Shown: positions 9,815-20,615 of the stretch, one piece after another
Layout of the letters: the number at the start of each line of letters is the position of its first letter
Position numbering within the stretch: position 1 is the stretch's first letter
Assembly: GCA_009733775.1 (NCBI GenBank)
Contig: WOGZ01000280.1
Span: 1-43,981 of the forward strand
Direction of reading: 5' to 3'
DNA length: 43,981 nt
Source: Alectoria sarmentosa
Lineage: Eukaryota > Ascomycota > Lecanoromycetes > Lecanorales > Parmeliaceae
The notes under the pieces: generated by a model
The model's database searches: none
Seen by the model: only the letters and a program-made list of their open reading frames with translations
What the model was told of the DNA's origin: nothing
Position numbers and translations under genes: made by a program

Positions 9815-12447
9815 ATGTCCTCCTACACAACTCGAGATGGGACAATCCTACTCTTTCCAGTGATTAGCGACGCTGCGCTTGTCAACGTGACACCCGCAAC
9901 CTTTTTCGACAAGCTCATGCAGAGCAACCCAAACGCTTACCGGTCACTTACACGACCTGTGGTGACCTGTATCTTCATCCTGATGGCGATTTCGCGGCGT
10001 CTTACGGAGTCTCCGCAGAGCAACGTACGGATCCAAGCTCAAGATATGGTGAAGCGTGTATGTACCGTGTGTTCCATTCGCATAGTCATGTTTATATGCT
10101 AAACATGCCTGCAGTGGGAGGCTTCGGAAGAGTGGAAAGTTCTTGGCTCTATAATGAAAAAAAATCCACAGTCTGCTCAAACACCGCCATACAACGGGCC
10201 AAAAAACCCATCATTCCAGTTTGACAGCAAGATATTTACTCTTCCGCGGCCGAACGAGAAGCTCTTCAATCGAGGAGACCTCGATAATGCTCGCTTCTCA
10301 AAAGTATTTGCAAACCAAAACGTACATCAAACCATTTCAAGGAGGACCATTTCTGCAGCAGTGGGCTACTTTGCTGTCCAGTATTTCCCCAACACTGCGG
10401 CCAAAATGTTCATCAGCTTCAACGATCAGGTGAGCTATGGCCGGCTCATCGCTTTGCGTGTTCCTATCTGACCTTGGACTTCAAATTAGTCGTGCCTACC
10501 AAAACGCCCGTTCTATCTCGAAAATGACCAGAATCGATCCGGAATCCTGGAAATGAAACTTCCAAACGAGACGGTCTCCACTCCGGCCATTGCGACTAGC
10601 TTGATTTGCAATGAGAACGGATCTGACAATCAGACCAAGGCCAACAAAGTTCCAAAGGACATCAGTGCAAATGCTCACAAAAAGACACACGTCTCGCAGC
10701 GGTTAGGATTCCTGCAACCTACCAACCTAGAAGACCCAGCCTCCAGGCGTTTTAGTATTCTGGTCTCGTTGCCTTCCAACGTCGCTACTGGAGCAACCAT
10801 CAACACACATGTGCACAGTGTTCGCGAGAAGAGAAGCAATGGCACGGTGCTCTACCAGATTGAGGTCGTGGCACCTCATGGGCCTTCTCTCATCCTGACG
10901 TGCAAGAATGATTTCCACCGCGATTACGTCTTTCAACGCCTTTCGGATCGCAACATGAAACATGGCAGTCAGACCGCGGTGGCACTTTCTATGGAGAGAG
11001 CGGAGAACAATGACGCGTCCGCCAACGCTCAATGGTATCTACCCATAGAGTTTGATGACTCCGTTTCTGCGATCTTCGAGACACTACGAAATTCCTTCCG
11101 GAATACCGGCATAATCCCTGGAAAAGACCTCATTGAGAGGGTCTTGGTCATTCATGCCGGGTCAGATCTATGGCTGAAGAAATATGCGATGACCTCAAAG
11201 GGTTTTACAAAACGGTTGTTGCATGCGGAGCTTGCAGGTTCCCACGAAGAATGCTGTATATGTCAAGAAGTCATTCAAGGACATCAGTCATTCCTTACCG
11301 GTCATACGTCAAACCAAGCGGGAGACCTTTCCAAGAATGTTACACCTTCTCCGAAGGAGCCATCACCCCTAACACAGGTAGCCCACATGGAAGGCAAAAG
11401 CTGGCCGGCCAGTCCAGATACGAAAACGGCGTTGGACACCAGTAACTTTCCTGACCGGCCTGCAGCCCAATCCACAGAGGAAGGTGACGTCTTCTTTCCT
11501 TGGCAGGTCCCGGCAGCGCACTCTAGTTCTTTGGCGGAAGTCACCACTTCCCAATTTGTGGCTGATTTCGCGAAGCTTAGTGGTAGGGAGAGAGCCTGTG
11601 CGGTGACGAGACGTGACGTTGTCAGCGCTTTCAACGACTATCTCGATGCTAATTGTCATGGATCTTTCTACAAAGACGAGATGTCTGTGCTTCACCGCAA
11701 AATTCATGATGTCTTTTCTCCCTCATTTCACACAAACTTCCCGATGCTTGAAGATGACCGACTTCTCATGCAAGAAATGAACCTCAGCAAGCTTCCGAGT
11801 AGTGCCACGGCACCAGTATTATCGGAACCCAGTCGTGAACGCTCCCATTCTATGGACCAATTGGCAAGGAATAAAAGTCTTCGATCGCGAAAGCACCGTG
11901 GGAAGAAGGCGCGAGAAAAGTACAACGCTCGAGACCAGGTCATTCCAGGGACTGTCGCGAATTTGGGAAACATGGAGCCTGGGGTAGAATCCCCAAGAGT
12001 TGCAGCAGAAGCTTCTGGAGGGTCCGGTTCTTGTCAACTAATTTACGAGAAATCAAAGGCAGAGAAGGGAGAAGCCGCTGGAGATGGTGGTGCGAAACGC
12101 GCATCTAGTCGAAAAAGGTGTTCAAATACCGAGCACGAGGTATACCTAGTCAACCCTGTGAATCATCATTTGCTCAGCGGCCTTCTGCTAACAAATCTTA
12201 GGCCAAGAATTTTTTGGACGACTTGGTCCATCGAGAGACCAAGACTCATGCGAACGGGTCAAGGCAAAGCCAAAAGACCTTGTGTCATCAGATCACGAGT
12301 GGTTCAAATGCAAGAAATGAGGTGGATAGTGCTTTACAAGGATCGGGCTCTTCAAACATGACGAAGGTTGATGATTTCTTGTCCGAACTCGGGGAAGAGC
12401 TCGATGCGAAGGCTCCTAGAAAGATTCGCTTTTCTGCCCACTCGTAG
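9815..12447 (+). CDS. Hypothetical protein, 817 aa, four exons
   Basis: The exons are 9815-10057, 10115-10429, 10490-12139 and 12202-12447. The introns are 57, 60 and 62 nt, all GT..AG and all in phase 0 (GTATGT, GTGAGC and GTATAC donors). The first and third carry a CTAAC-like branch site (gctaaac, gctaaca). The start ATG has a good context (CACAATGTCC). The product begins with a non-repetitive region (DGTILLFPVISDAALVNV at residues 8-25), has a central part with mixed composition, and has a basic stretch near residue 660 (RKHRGKKAREK) that could be a nuclear localisation signal. The C-terminus is acidic and then basic (DDFLSELGEELDAKAPRK). A possible Cys pair lies at EECCICQEV. No signal peptide, membrane segment or named domain was recognised. 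The four clean exon junctions argue that the gene is intact and under selection. It could be a nuclear protein, but that is inference only. Confidence 0.75.
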
Positions 12448-13813
12448 TAGTTTGTACTGAGGCCAATATCTGCGGTCCTAATTCCAATGTAGCAATATGA
12501 CTTCTGTTAGATGAAGGGGACAAGTTCACAACAATTGGTAATGAAGGCCGCGAAGATATGTCATGTTGCCCATCTTCTTTTCTTGTGTCAGAAGCCGAGA
12601 GTATGCTAATAGTGCTGACATACTCGGTCTTTCAACGTTGCACTTGACAAGAAGTAGCGCAGAGATTAAATAAAGCGTAATTCGAAGCCGACTTCACACA
12701 ATCCGTAAAACCTGGGGTAGGTGGATAGGTGGTAGGCAGAAGACTTATCTCAACACTCTGAGGTAGAATTGAGCATCGAGAACTCTCAAGTTCATTTATG
12801 TACTGCACACTAGTCATGAGCGCCGTTTCTATGGCGAGCTTATCGGCGAAAAAAGAGAACTCAGGCAGGCAGGCAAGCGAAATCCTACAAAAGGCTCTAT
12901 TTATTGGAACTGAAGGGCAAAAAGTGTTCATGTCTGCGGGCAATTGCTTGATGAGCATTCGAACCCACAAACACTACGTCACTGTCCCTATTCCTTGGTC
13001 ACACAATGCTTTGAAAGCATCAAATGTTTCCCCACCCCCTACCCTTTTCCTTTTCCTTTCCCTTTCCCTCGGACTAGTCGATTCGGTTCGGTCGGCGTTT
13101 TCGGAAATGGGTGGAATTTTTGGAAAAGTGGTAAAATCTAAAACCTAAATGTTGAGCTAGAGCTTCGGTCAGTGAAGGGGTGGTTCTAATGTCGAATATT
13201 AATTAGTGAAGTTTGGGAGGATTCGGCTAGTTGGCGATATTCTGAATGTTTTTGATATCTTTAGGTTTATGAATAACCTGGAAATTTGTATGGCTGTCGT
13301 ACTTTTATTTCTTGTAGTGGAGAGGTTATTCTTAGAGATATCTCTTAAAGATTAGGAATCTAGCCTTCTAGGCCCGACTTTGAGGGTATTGAATATGGAA
13401 GAGTCTACCGAGCGATCTGTTCTCTGAGAAGGTTGAAAGGTCTCTTCATTGCACCCTTATGTTGGCTACTCTGTCAAGACGGTCTCTCTCTACTATTTCT
13501 TGACCTAGAATCTTCTTCAATCTATCAGAAAATTTCAAAGACGAGCGGATTCAGAAGGGCGCGTATCTGAGATGACCGAGAAGGGTGTCACTGTCTTCAT
13601 TGGGAAACCATTCGCAAGAGTCTATCCCCTGCCGGGAAACCTCGAGGTCCTTCAACACTCGCTTTCTCAACATCTTATCTGTCTTTCCCGTGCGTCCCAC
13701 CACTCATAAGAAGAAATTATCTACACACCATCAACAAGACTTTACACCCTAATCTTCCATATCCGCCATCATCGACTCTGCCAAATACTCCGCATCTGCT
13801 AAAGGTCTTGCAA
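12448..13813. other. Intergenic, with a CT-rich tract
   Basis: No gene is supported on either strand. A pyrimidine microsatellite-like tract (ccccaccccctaccctttt and following) lies at 13030-13070. The open frame at 12798-13148 (+) spans this tract and has no coding character. The last 150 bases before 13814 are CT/CA-rich and probably contain the promoter of the methyltransferase gene. Confidence 0.45.
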
Positions 13814-14950
13814 GATGAGTTACGCTCTACCTCCCCTGATCGAAGCCATGGATCCTCCAAGCGAAGAGCAGGATGAAAAAAAATAGCGAGGCGGAAAGCG
13901 ATGACAGTTTCAACAGCTACGAGTATGTCATGCAAGCCCTTTCATTATCGCGTATCACTCACATACGGACAGCGCGATGGCAAGCGAATATGCAAAGTGG
14001 CCCGTTGAAATCGCACGCGCCGCTTGGATGAAGGAGCTCGTGGCGAATCATAAGGGCTGGATCGGCTTTGATCAGATGGGAAGCGCTATCAAGGCTCTGG
14101 ACTACTGTGCCGGTACCGGGTTTTTCAGTCAGGTATATTGATGCATCATAATGCGATATGTGCCAAAGCAGAATGTTTGGGGGGGGGGGGGGGGGGGGTG
14201 GAGTGTGTGGTGGGGGAGTTGTGGGGCTTATCACTGACGTCCTGTTTGTTCTCCTAGGCTTTGGCACCACATGTCCACACGATTCTTGGCGTCGACAGCG
14301 CGCTCAACATGATGATCGAATACAACAAGATTGCCGAACAAACCGAAGATGAACATCCCAATTGTGAAATGCGGGCTATGTGGGGTGATCTGATCCAGGG
14401 CCAGGAGCCAGTAGATGAGGTTTGGGCTTCAGACGTGGAGTTCGACCTCATCGCCATGAGTGTAAGGGATTCTCCATTTCTTTCTCGTGACTCGGTATTG
14501 CCTTTCTTTCTTATGGAACTGACCAATGGCAAAAGCTAGCAATCAACTTCTTCGCCTGCCCCTGCTGCGGCATCCCCGGATTACAGAACGCTCTCCGAAC
14601 AATGACCTCCCGCTTCAATCACAACGGCACGCACCTCATCCTCGATATCCAAAAGGACGACGCGACAACGCACGAGACCGAGGAGAGCGACGCCCGTATC
14701 CAGACGTTGCGCAATGGGAAAAAAATAACTGGGTGCGGGCGGGGGCGAAGAGATTAAGGCCGCGCTGGAGGGGCTGGGGATGGGGGATGTGGTGGTGCTG
14801 GGAGGGGAAGAGCTGCGCTTTCGAGCTGAGAAGGTGGGGGGGGGGGAGTCGGGGTGGACGACGACGGATGAGGTGTATTACTTGCTGAAGGCGAAGAAGG
14901 GGTTGGCGTATCGTGAGGTTGGGGACGGTGGGTCGCTGGCCGATAGGTAG
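13814..14950 (+). pseudogene. SAM-dependent methyltransferase, frameshifted
   Basis: The exons inferred are 13814-13922, 13973-14132, 14258-14461 and 14536-14950, with GT..AG introns of 50, 125 and 74 nt. The product has the class I methyltransferase motif I region at the second exon end (ALDYCAGTGFFSQ), then ILGVDSALNMMIEYNK, whose Asp should bind the ribose of S-adenosylmethionine, and a later INFFACPCCGIPGL segment. Fungal proteins of this type are small, about 270 aa, and usually of unknown substrate. Two breaks are seen. In exon 1 the frame closes at TAG after an A8 run (13876-13883); removing one A joins EEQDEK to NSEAESDDSF. In exon 4 the frame changes between about 14715 and 14750 in G-rich sequence, after which GEEIKAALEGLGMGDVVVL and the stop at 14948 are in register. 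Both breaks lie in or beside homopolymers, so sequencing or assembly error is as likely as real decay. Confidence 0.65.
14179..14198 (+). repeat. G20 homopolymer inside an intron
   Basis: Twenty consecutive G bases sit in the second intron of the methyltransferase gene and are followed by further GT-rich sequence. The length is likely to be unreliable in the read data, and such a tract may form a quadruplex. It explains why that intron (125 nt) is longer than its neighbours. Confidence 0.85.
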
Positions 14951-16834
14951 TGACTACTGTATTTGTTCATCACAAGCAGTCGATAAAGCTTAGGATTAGA
15001 CGACTAGCTGAAGGAGAGATGGATCGCAGCTCAACGGCATAGTCGATCGAGGGTATATGAGGCTCAAATTCTTTCGCTAAGATCACTGTACCACCCTCTA
15101 AGATGATTGATTCTCCGGGTGAAAAATCTGTGTTACTGGAAGAACAAAATTCAAGATACTGATCCTCCAAATTCTCGTTCGTTATATTATCTATCAAATC
15201 TTCCCCTTCCGACGTGCCTTCAAACCGTTGACACTTATTCCTCCACCCCATCGCCACCAGCATTGGTTTCTTTCCCCTCCTTTCAATAGTTGGAACACGA
15301 CCTCGACTACGACGCCGTCGCCGACTATCGAACCTTACCATCTGCTCCCAGAGCCGTTTTGTTCCGCACGCGCGCTGCGCTGTGCGCGATAATAGCGTTC
15401 TTTGGGTCGATCATGAGGCTGGCGCTATTATTGGCCGCTCGCCTAGGATAAGTCTTCTTGTGATAGTGTTGGATCTGGCGGCGCAGGGAGCGCCAAGTTG
15501 GGTTCGTAGTTGGGTTTGAGCGAGCGAATTATTCTCGTTGCCTTGGAGCGGTTGGATTGTCCTGGCCGGTTGGTTGGTCGATTGATATGATGAGTTGTTT
15601 TCCATAACAGAAAATCGTAATTGCGGTTGGCGGGGAATATTGCCGGTTGGCGATACCCATCCTATACACCCGCATGTTTTGCGATTTTCCGTTTATTTGT
15701 GCACACACTGAACGACCACCCTTGAAGCAGGAACCGCCCGGAAATACACTCGCGGATCTTTGGCGGTATCTACTTACCACTTTGATACTATATCTTTGGG
15801 TGAGCGGTGCTCGGCCGAATAAATAATGCGAGTTGTACGGTGTAGATGATTGCCGGATTAGCTTGTGGGTGAAGTACTCGGGTTTGGTGGAGATGAGACT
15901 TTTTGTTATAGATGAGATGCTTTGGATGGCTGGACGGTGCTTGAGCTGCGGGTTTAGATGGTGCTTGTGAGGGGTTTGTGTAGATACGGGTGAATGCTAT
16001 GGAGCGGTATTTATGACTGTTATGTTGAAGGGAATTGTTGTGTCTTCGTTTGAATCGTGGGCTTCGAAGGTAAGATGGGAGCTTGGATCTAGGAGATAGG
16101 AAATGGGCGGAATGAGAAGCTGGAGAGCCCGGGCATCGCTCTTCGAAGAGGTAAGATGTAGGAATGCTGTGCTTGAGCGACTGTAATAGATATAATCGAC
16201 ATTTTGAAATCAAGTTATTGATCACGCTTCGTGTGGCACATGTACTACCATGATATCTATCGTTCACACCCTTGCTCCACTTCCTCGAGAAATGTCCATT
16301 TATGTTGACTTGGGCTTTCCCCCCATCCACCAGCTCTTCTCTCCCGCGCGTTGATTCCGTTGCTCAATGCCGGCGAACACACCATGATGATGCTGCTGCC
16401 CGTTCCGTCTTTCCACTCTCTCAACTCGGTCTCTTTGTTGGGTGATTCCATTTTGGTCCCATTACCGGTGCGCCCCCAAACGGTCGGCAATGTCATTGAA
16501 CGGTCGTCTCATGGCCAGTGAAGATCATGATCCCGTTCGTCGCGAATGCGGAGGAAGAATCGGCTTGCATCAATTGATAAAGCAACGCGTTTACGGATTT
16601 GTCATCGTGGACGCGGCGCACGCTGTATTGAAAGTTTTATCGCACCACCGATGCTCTCAGAAGAAGTGGGTGGTTCAGACAAAGCGTCTGGGCCAGACCG
16701 TCCTTCACGTATCGAGGCACCGTGATGGATAAGGTGATGCGGCGAGGGCCTATCTCTATTAATTATCACATGTCGGGTCGTCCTTCAACGCTCGTCTATG
16801 ACGATCACATGCGCTTCGTCGACTATGATCATGA
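14951..16834. other. Intergenic, no supported gene
   Basis: Several open frames occur but none is convincing. The one at 14970-15341 (-, 123 codons) starts with an Arg-rich run and has plausible composition but no family. The one at 15788-16330 (-, 180 codons) is low-complexity Ser/Pro/His. A minus-strand stretch around 16510-16640 reads protein-like (SVNALLYQLMQADSSSAF) and may be a gene remnant, but it has no start, end or partner exons that can be defined. Confidence 0.35.
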
Positions 16835-17896
16835 TCAGAATCCCGCCTCCTTCGCTCGTTGGGCGTAAACGACAAACCCTTCACTCACCGCTACCTCGGC
16901 GGCCACCATGACCAAAGGATGTTGCCCTGTCTCTTCTCGGCTCCATTCAATCGCGCGGATCCCATGTGAGCGTGCCTCGACCAATGTTTCCTGCAGCAGT
17001 GCCTTAGAATTAGGGTGCAAGTTTCGCTTCATCACGTACTGGTCCAGGAATGGCTGATCTCCCCATGAATATAGTGGGTGTGCGAGGCTAGATCGCTAGT
17101 TTTTGTCTGGGGAGATGGCGATGCTGAAACCGGCTGCATATTGGTTGGTTTCGATCTATCCCGTTGCCATGTTCGTACACTTATGGAATGCGTGCACTTG
17201 ATTCGAGATGGGGTCCTTACGCCTTGCATAGCTCAGGAAGCTCATACGTCAAGCTTTTACTCTTGTAATTGTTGTCAAACCATTCGATCGCGTAATGCTG
17301 CCTCACGATGGCGTAATCATAGATCTGAATTCTCAGCTCTCCAGGAAGCTTGAGAAATGAAAAATGACCACTTGGCGTATATCTTAGCGCCCGTGTCGTG
17401 TTCGGCTCACAAGGTAAACGGACAGTGATCTTGGGGTCGGTGAAGAGAAGACATTGCTTGAGCCCTGGCACAATCGTCTTTGGGGGTGTTCGAAATCTGA
17501 CGACTCGGCCTTTGCGATGGGTGGGCCTTGACGGTGCCGGGGGGAGAAGAACTTTTGGTGACTCTGGTAATGGAGGAGGAGGGTGTCGCAATCTTTCTGC
17601 CTCAATCATGGCGGCCCGCGAGGCCTCATCTAGATTTTCGTTGTAGACTGGAAAGCGTTGTCAGAGCCAGCGACCACAAACATATAAACCTACTCACCGA
17701 TTCGAACGATTGCTGGCAGGAAGAACAGCTTTTCGGCTGGCGTTGCCTCTGGTGAGTCCATTGTGTGTAGCGGCCATGCCTCGGCGGCATCTTGCTGCGT
17801 ATCCGGAACCCAATTGGTCATCAGTGCTTGAAGACTATGTTCTGAAGCAAGTAGCTTGACGGATCCTGGCATCTTCACGTCTGTAATGCGGTCCAT
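16835..17896 (-). CDS. 2EXR/F-box-like domain protein, three exons
   Basis: The exons are 17896-17698, 17647-17221 and 17087-16835. The introns are 17697-17648 (50 nt, GTGAGT..CCAG) and 17220-17088 (133 nt, GTAAGG..CTAG). Phases 1 and 2 fit exactly and give 292 aa. Residues about 160-185 read GHFSFLKLPGELRIQIYDYA, the pattern of the fungal 2EXR domain (FxFLxLPxEIRxxIYxYA), a short F-box-like module of unknown partner. The N-terminal part is Pro-rich (HPPPPLPESPK), and a Pro/Arg segment (RPTHRKGRVVRFRTPPK) precedes the domain. The C-terminus ends QRAKEAGF. The frame stays open upstream of 17896 to about 18005. An ATG at 18050 (MKDESIPDTRLG) would join it if one base near 17985 were absent, so the true start may be there with a one-base error or lesion. 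The function is not known. Confidence 0.65.
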
Positions 17897-18046
17897 TAAC
17901 CCTAAGATCTTGGTGTGTTCCGGAAGCCAAGTGTCTTTCTCTGAACCTGCGTCCTGCTTTCGATGCGTTTCACCCGACGAATTCCTACCGGATTTGATTC
18001 AACTGTTCAGTTGAACCTAGGCGCGTATCTGGTATGCTTTCGTCTT

Positions 18047-18304
18047 TCATATTCGAAACGTAGGGTCAGGGTTGACCCTACTACTCTGTGATTGCAAGCC
18101 TACGTCGAAGAGAGTCGAAATGGCCTTTTGCCTACATGCCGTCGTCGTCAGAAAGCGTGTCAATGCGTGCATCTCCCCCTTATTATCGGCCGTTTTCATG
18201 TAGGGCGCCAGCCGTCTCAATTTGTCCTCTGTCACAATCGTCGGAGCTGTACTCGCTTCGCCTTGTCGACCTGCTCGTCCGTTTTCCTGATGATAGTCCG
18301 TCAT
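18047..18304 (-). pseudogene. RecQ-type helicase remnant, copy A (motif VI and tail)
   Basis: The minus-strand frame encodes DYHQENGRAGRQGEAS, which matches helicase superfamily 2 motif VI of RecQ enzymes (QExGRAGRDG). It is followed by a linker and HALTRFLTTTACRQKAIST, the position where fungal RecQ-like proteins have a Cys-Arg pair before their zinc-binding tail. No DEAD/DEAH core, motif I or zinc cysteines are present nearby, so this is a fragment of about 85 residues. RecQ-like helicases of this kind are often subtelomeric or carried by mobile elements in fungi; that context is inference. A second diverged copy lies 319 bp downstream on the plus coordinate. Confidence 0.6.
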
Positions 18305-18409
18305 GGTAAACAGGCCTTGGGGTTGGGGTTAACGACGTTGTCCATCTGCCTGATAATTGGAGACTGCATTTGCCGCGTGACTCACCCTGCTGGTCTAGGG
18401 AGCCCCGTG

Positions 18410-18600
18410 ACTGCAGACCCGTGTCCAAGTAAGTGGAAGTGGCCTTTTGCGTACACTTCGTAGTGGTCAGGAAGTGCGCCGGTGCTTGCATCTCCCTCTG
18501 TGTCATCGGGTTTTGCTAGGAAGCGCGCCAGCTGCCCCCAGCTTCGGATCGCTGACATTGGGATCGTCATTGGGCCTTGACTATATCTCTGTGACTTTTT
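18410..18600 (-). pseudogene. RecQ-type helicase remnant, copy B (diverged tandem copy)
   Basis: This segment aligns with copy A at a constant offset of 319 bp. Both share ggccttttgc (18122 and 18441) within a longer similar stretch. On the minus strand it reads WGQLARFLAKPDDTEGD in one frame and HFLTTTKCTQKATSTYLDTG in another, against FLTTTACRQKAISTLFDVG in copy A, so a frameshift separates the two halves. The motif VI arginines are lost. It is a degenerate direct duplication of the helicase tail. Confidence 0.5.
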
Positions 18601-19805
18601 CCTGTTCGGTCCTTGGAAGGTGCCGGATTGAGGCCCCTTTGCTGATCAAGAGATTCATGCTGAAGGTTGACTCGTACTGCTTGGGCGGCATTGCTTTTTG
18701 CTATTTTCGGGATAGACTACCTCTGCGGTATATATATTTGTACGAGAAGATGTTGCTTTGCTTCTGGCTTAACGGAGGCATCTGCTTGGGCTGATAGATG
18801 AAGCTTCATGGCGAGACCAGCTGGTAGAGCTGAGCGAGTTCAGTATTTGAGTCGAGATTCGAAAACATTCAAAGTACTAACCAAGGCTTTTGCGTGAGGC
18901 AGCAGAAAAATGAAGAAATCCTCGGCCGGGTAAGGTCTTTTTACTCGGAACTTGTTGTGTTTTCTGCACAGTGCAGTGAGACGGGTCTATGAGAGTGAAC
19001 ACGATCAGCGTCTCAAATTCTCTCTCTTTCCTTGCAGTTGACTTACGTAGACTTCGATCGATGTATTGACCAAGAAGGAAAAATACGTCCGTCGACATGG
19101 TCTTTTTTTCAGTGATGGAGTTGTGACTATTTTCCTTGTGAAGAAGAGGAGATCAAACATCGACAAAGTATTGGCTCAATGTAATGCGATACGGATGTAC
19201 TGTGATGATGATATAGTAAAATTTTGGTGTGAGAAGAAGAGGGCGGAGAATTTTGTGGAGGTGACATCATGTAGGAAAGATGGAGGTTGGAGGGAGACGG
19301 GGGTTTAAATAGGCCAGGATGCCTACTAGTGAATTTTTCTAGAACAAGTGAAAAACGCACCATGTGAATTGTTAGGATTGGAGAAGACAATTTTGAAAAG
19401 ATGAATGGAGAAGTGTGAACATGTGAAATGACGCAGTGGATTTAGACAAGATGAATGAGACAAATATGGATCTAGGAGACCTATTTAATGATTCACAACC
19501 TTCACGTATCTCTGACTCTCCACCATGAGTTTTCATGAGTAGTCATTATAAACAGTCCTTAACATACTATGTATCTAACACGTTCTCGTCTGTGCTATCT
19601 TGACCTTTTCTCCGAATTCAATGTATAAGCTGTATTGCTTAGTATAAGGCGAAACGAAGTGCTGCTTTTGGCGCCGAGAACCAGCTGCAGACGGGTTCGA
19701 CATACATTATCAAACAAGACTGACCAGCTCTCCTCACCTCGATACAGCCCGAGTGCGACCTAAAGAGCCTAGCAGCAAAGTTCTCCCTTCAGCGACCCTG
19801 CATTC
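18601..19805. other. Intergenic, nothing recognised
   Basis: No gene is supported. A minus-strand stretch near 18690 (MPPKQYESTFSMN) could be further helicase-region debris but has no identifiable motif. Other open frames at 18877-19390 are short and of low complexity. The last 300 bases are probably the 3' flank of the SDR gene. Confidence 0.35.
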
Positions 19806-20615
19806 TCACATATCCATAATCCCTGCCCTGCCTCCACTAGCAGGCACATGATTCCCGTTGATCCACCTTGCTTCATCGCTTGCTAGAAAGCTTACGATTC
19901 CCGCCACGTCCTCCGGTCTCCCAGTTCTCTTCTCCGCTGTCGAGCCCTGGGCCACGTTTGCCGCTAGCTTCTCATCTCCCTTGAGTGTCTGTGCCAGCAG
20001 ATCAGTCTCGGTTGGTCCCGGACTGACACTGTTGATGGTGATCTTCTTTTCTGCCGCGTACTTTACTGCCAGACTGCGCGTGATGCTATCAAGGGCAGCT
20101 TTTGACATTCCATATGCCATTACCGGATCTAGATTGGGCCGTTTTGAGGAAGTGGACGATATGTTGATGATGCGACCGCCGGGACGGATATGGGGGAGTG
20201 CGGCGCGGATTAGTTGGATGGATCCCCAGCCATTGCCTCTCATCATTCGTTCGAATCCTTCGTAGGACATCTCCTCAAAGGGTTCTTGATATCGCATGTC
20301 CGATATAGCGGCGTTGTTGACGATGATGTCGAGGTGAGTTGTGTTCAGATCGGAAAGGGTAGCTTTAACGATGTCTTCACCGAAAGTTGGGGACAGTAGG
20401 TCGGCTTTGATAGCAACACAGGCGGCGTGGGGACTGACTGCCTTTATCTTAGATAGGGTGTCCTTCGCGGCAGCAAGGTTGTCTACGTAGGTGATGGCAA
20501 TTGCGGCAGCTCCTTTGTGAGCGAGCTCGATGGCTATGGCGGCGCCGATACCGCGAGATGCCCCTGTGATGATGGCGACTTTACCAATGAGTGGGGCAGG
20601 AATTGTGGTCGCCAT
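19806..20615 (-). CDS. Short-chain dehydrogenase/reductase (SDR)
   Basis: Single exon, 269 aa. It has the classical SDR features in order: the cofactor-binding TGASRGIG near residue 18, a conserved Asp region (IKADLLSP), NNAAISD near residue 97, the INISSTSS strand with the catalytic Ser, the catalytic YGMSK (YxxxK), and NSVSPGPTETDL after it, where the PG turn is typical. These enzymes use NAD(P)H to reduce or oxidise alcohol, ketone or C=C substrates; the real substrate cannot be told. The start at 20615 (MATTIPAPLIGK) sits just before the Rossmann fold. The frame is open to an ATG at 20711, which would add 32 residues with no SDR similarity and is less likely. There is no signal peptide. 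The length is normal for classical SDRs. The gene lies head to head with the GH30 gene, 1.9 kb apart, with a decayed gene between them. Confidence 0.9.
   Translation of the reverse strand: MATTIPAPLIGKVAIITGASRGIGAAIAIELAHKGAAAIAITYVDNLAAAKDTLSKIKAVSPHAACVAIKADLLSPTFGEDIVKATLSDLNTTHLDIIVNNAAISDMRYQEPFEEMSYEGFERMMRGNGWGSIQLIRAALPHIRPGGRIINISSTSSKRPNLDPVMAYGMSKAALDSITRSLAVKYAAEKKITINSVSPGPTETDLLAQTLKGDEKLAANVAQGSTAEKRTGRPEDVAGIVSFLASDEARWINGNHVPASGGRAGIMDM

Noticed and set aside
14970..15341. 123-codon minus-strand frame beginning with an Arg run
   Set aside because: Composition is not impossible for a protein, but there is no family, no leader and it overlaps the 3' flank of the methyltransferase gene; left as unsupported.
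15788..16330. 180-codon minus-strand frame
   Set aside because: Low-complexity Ser/Pro/His composition, no domain, no splice partners; probably a chance frame.
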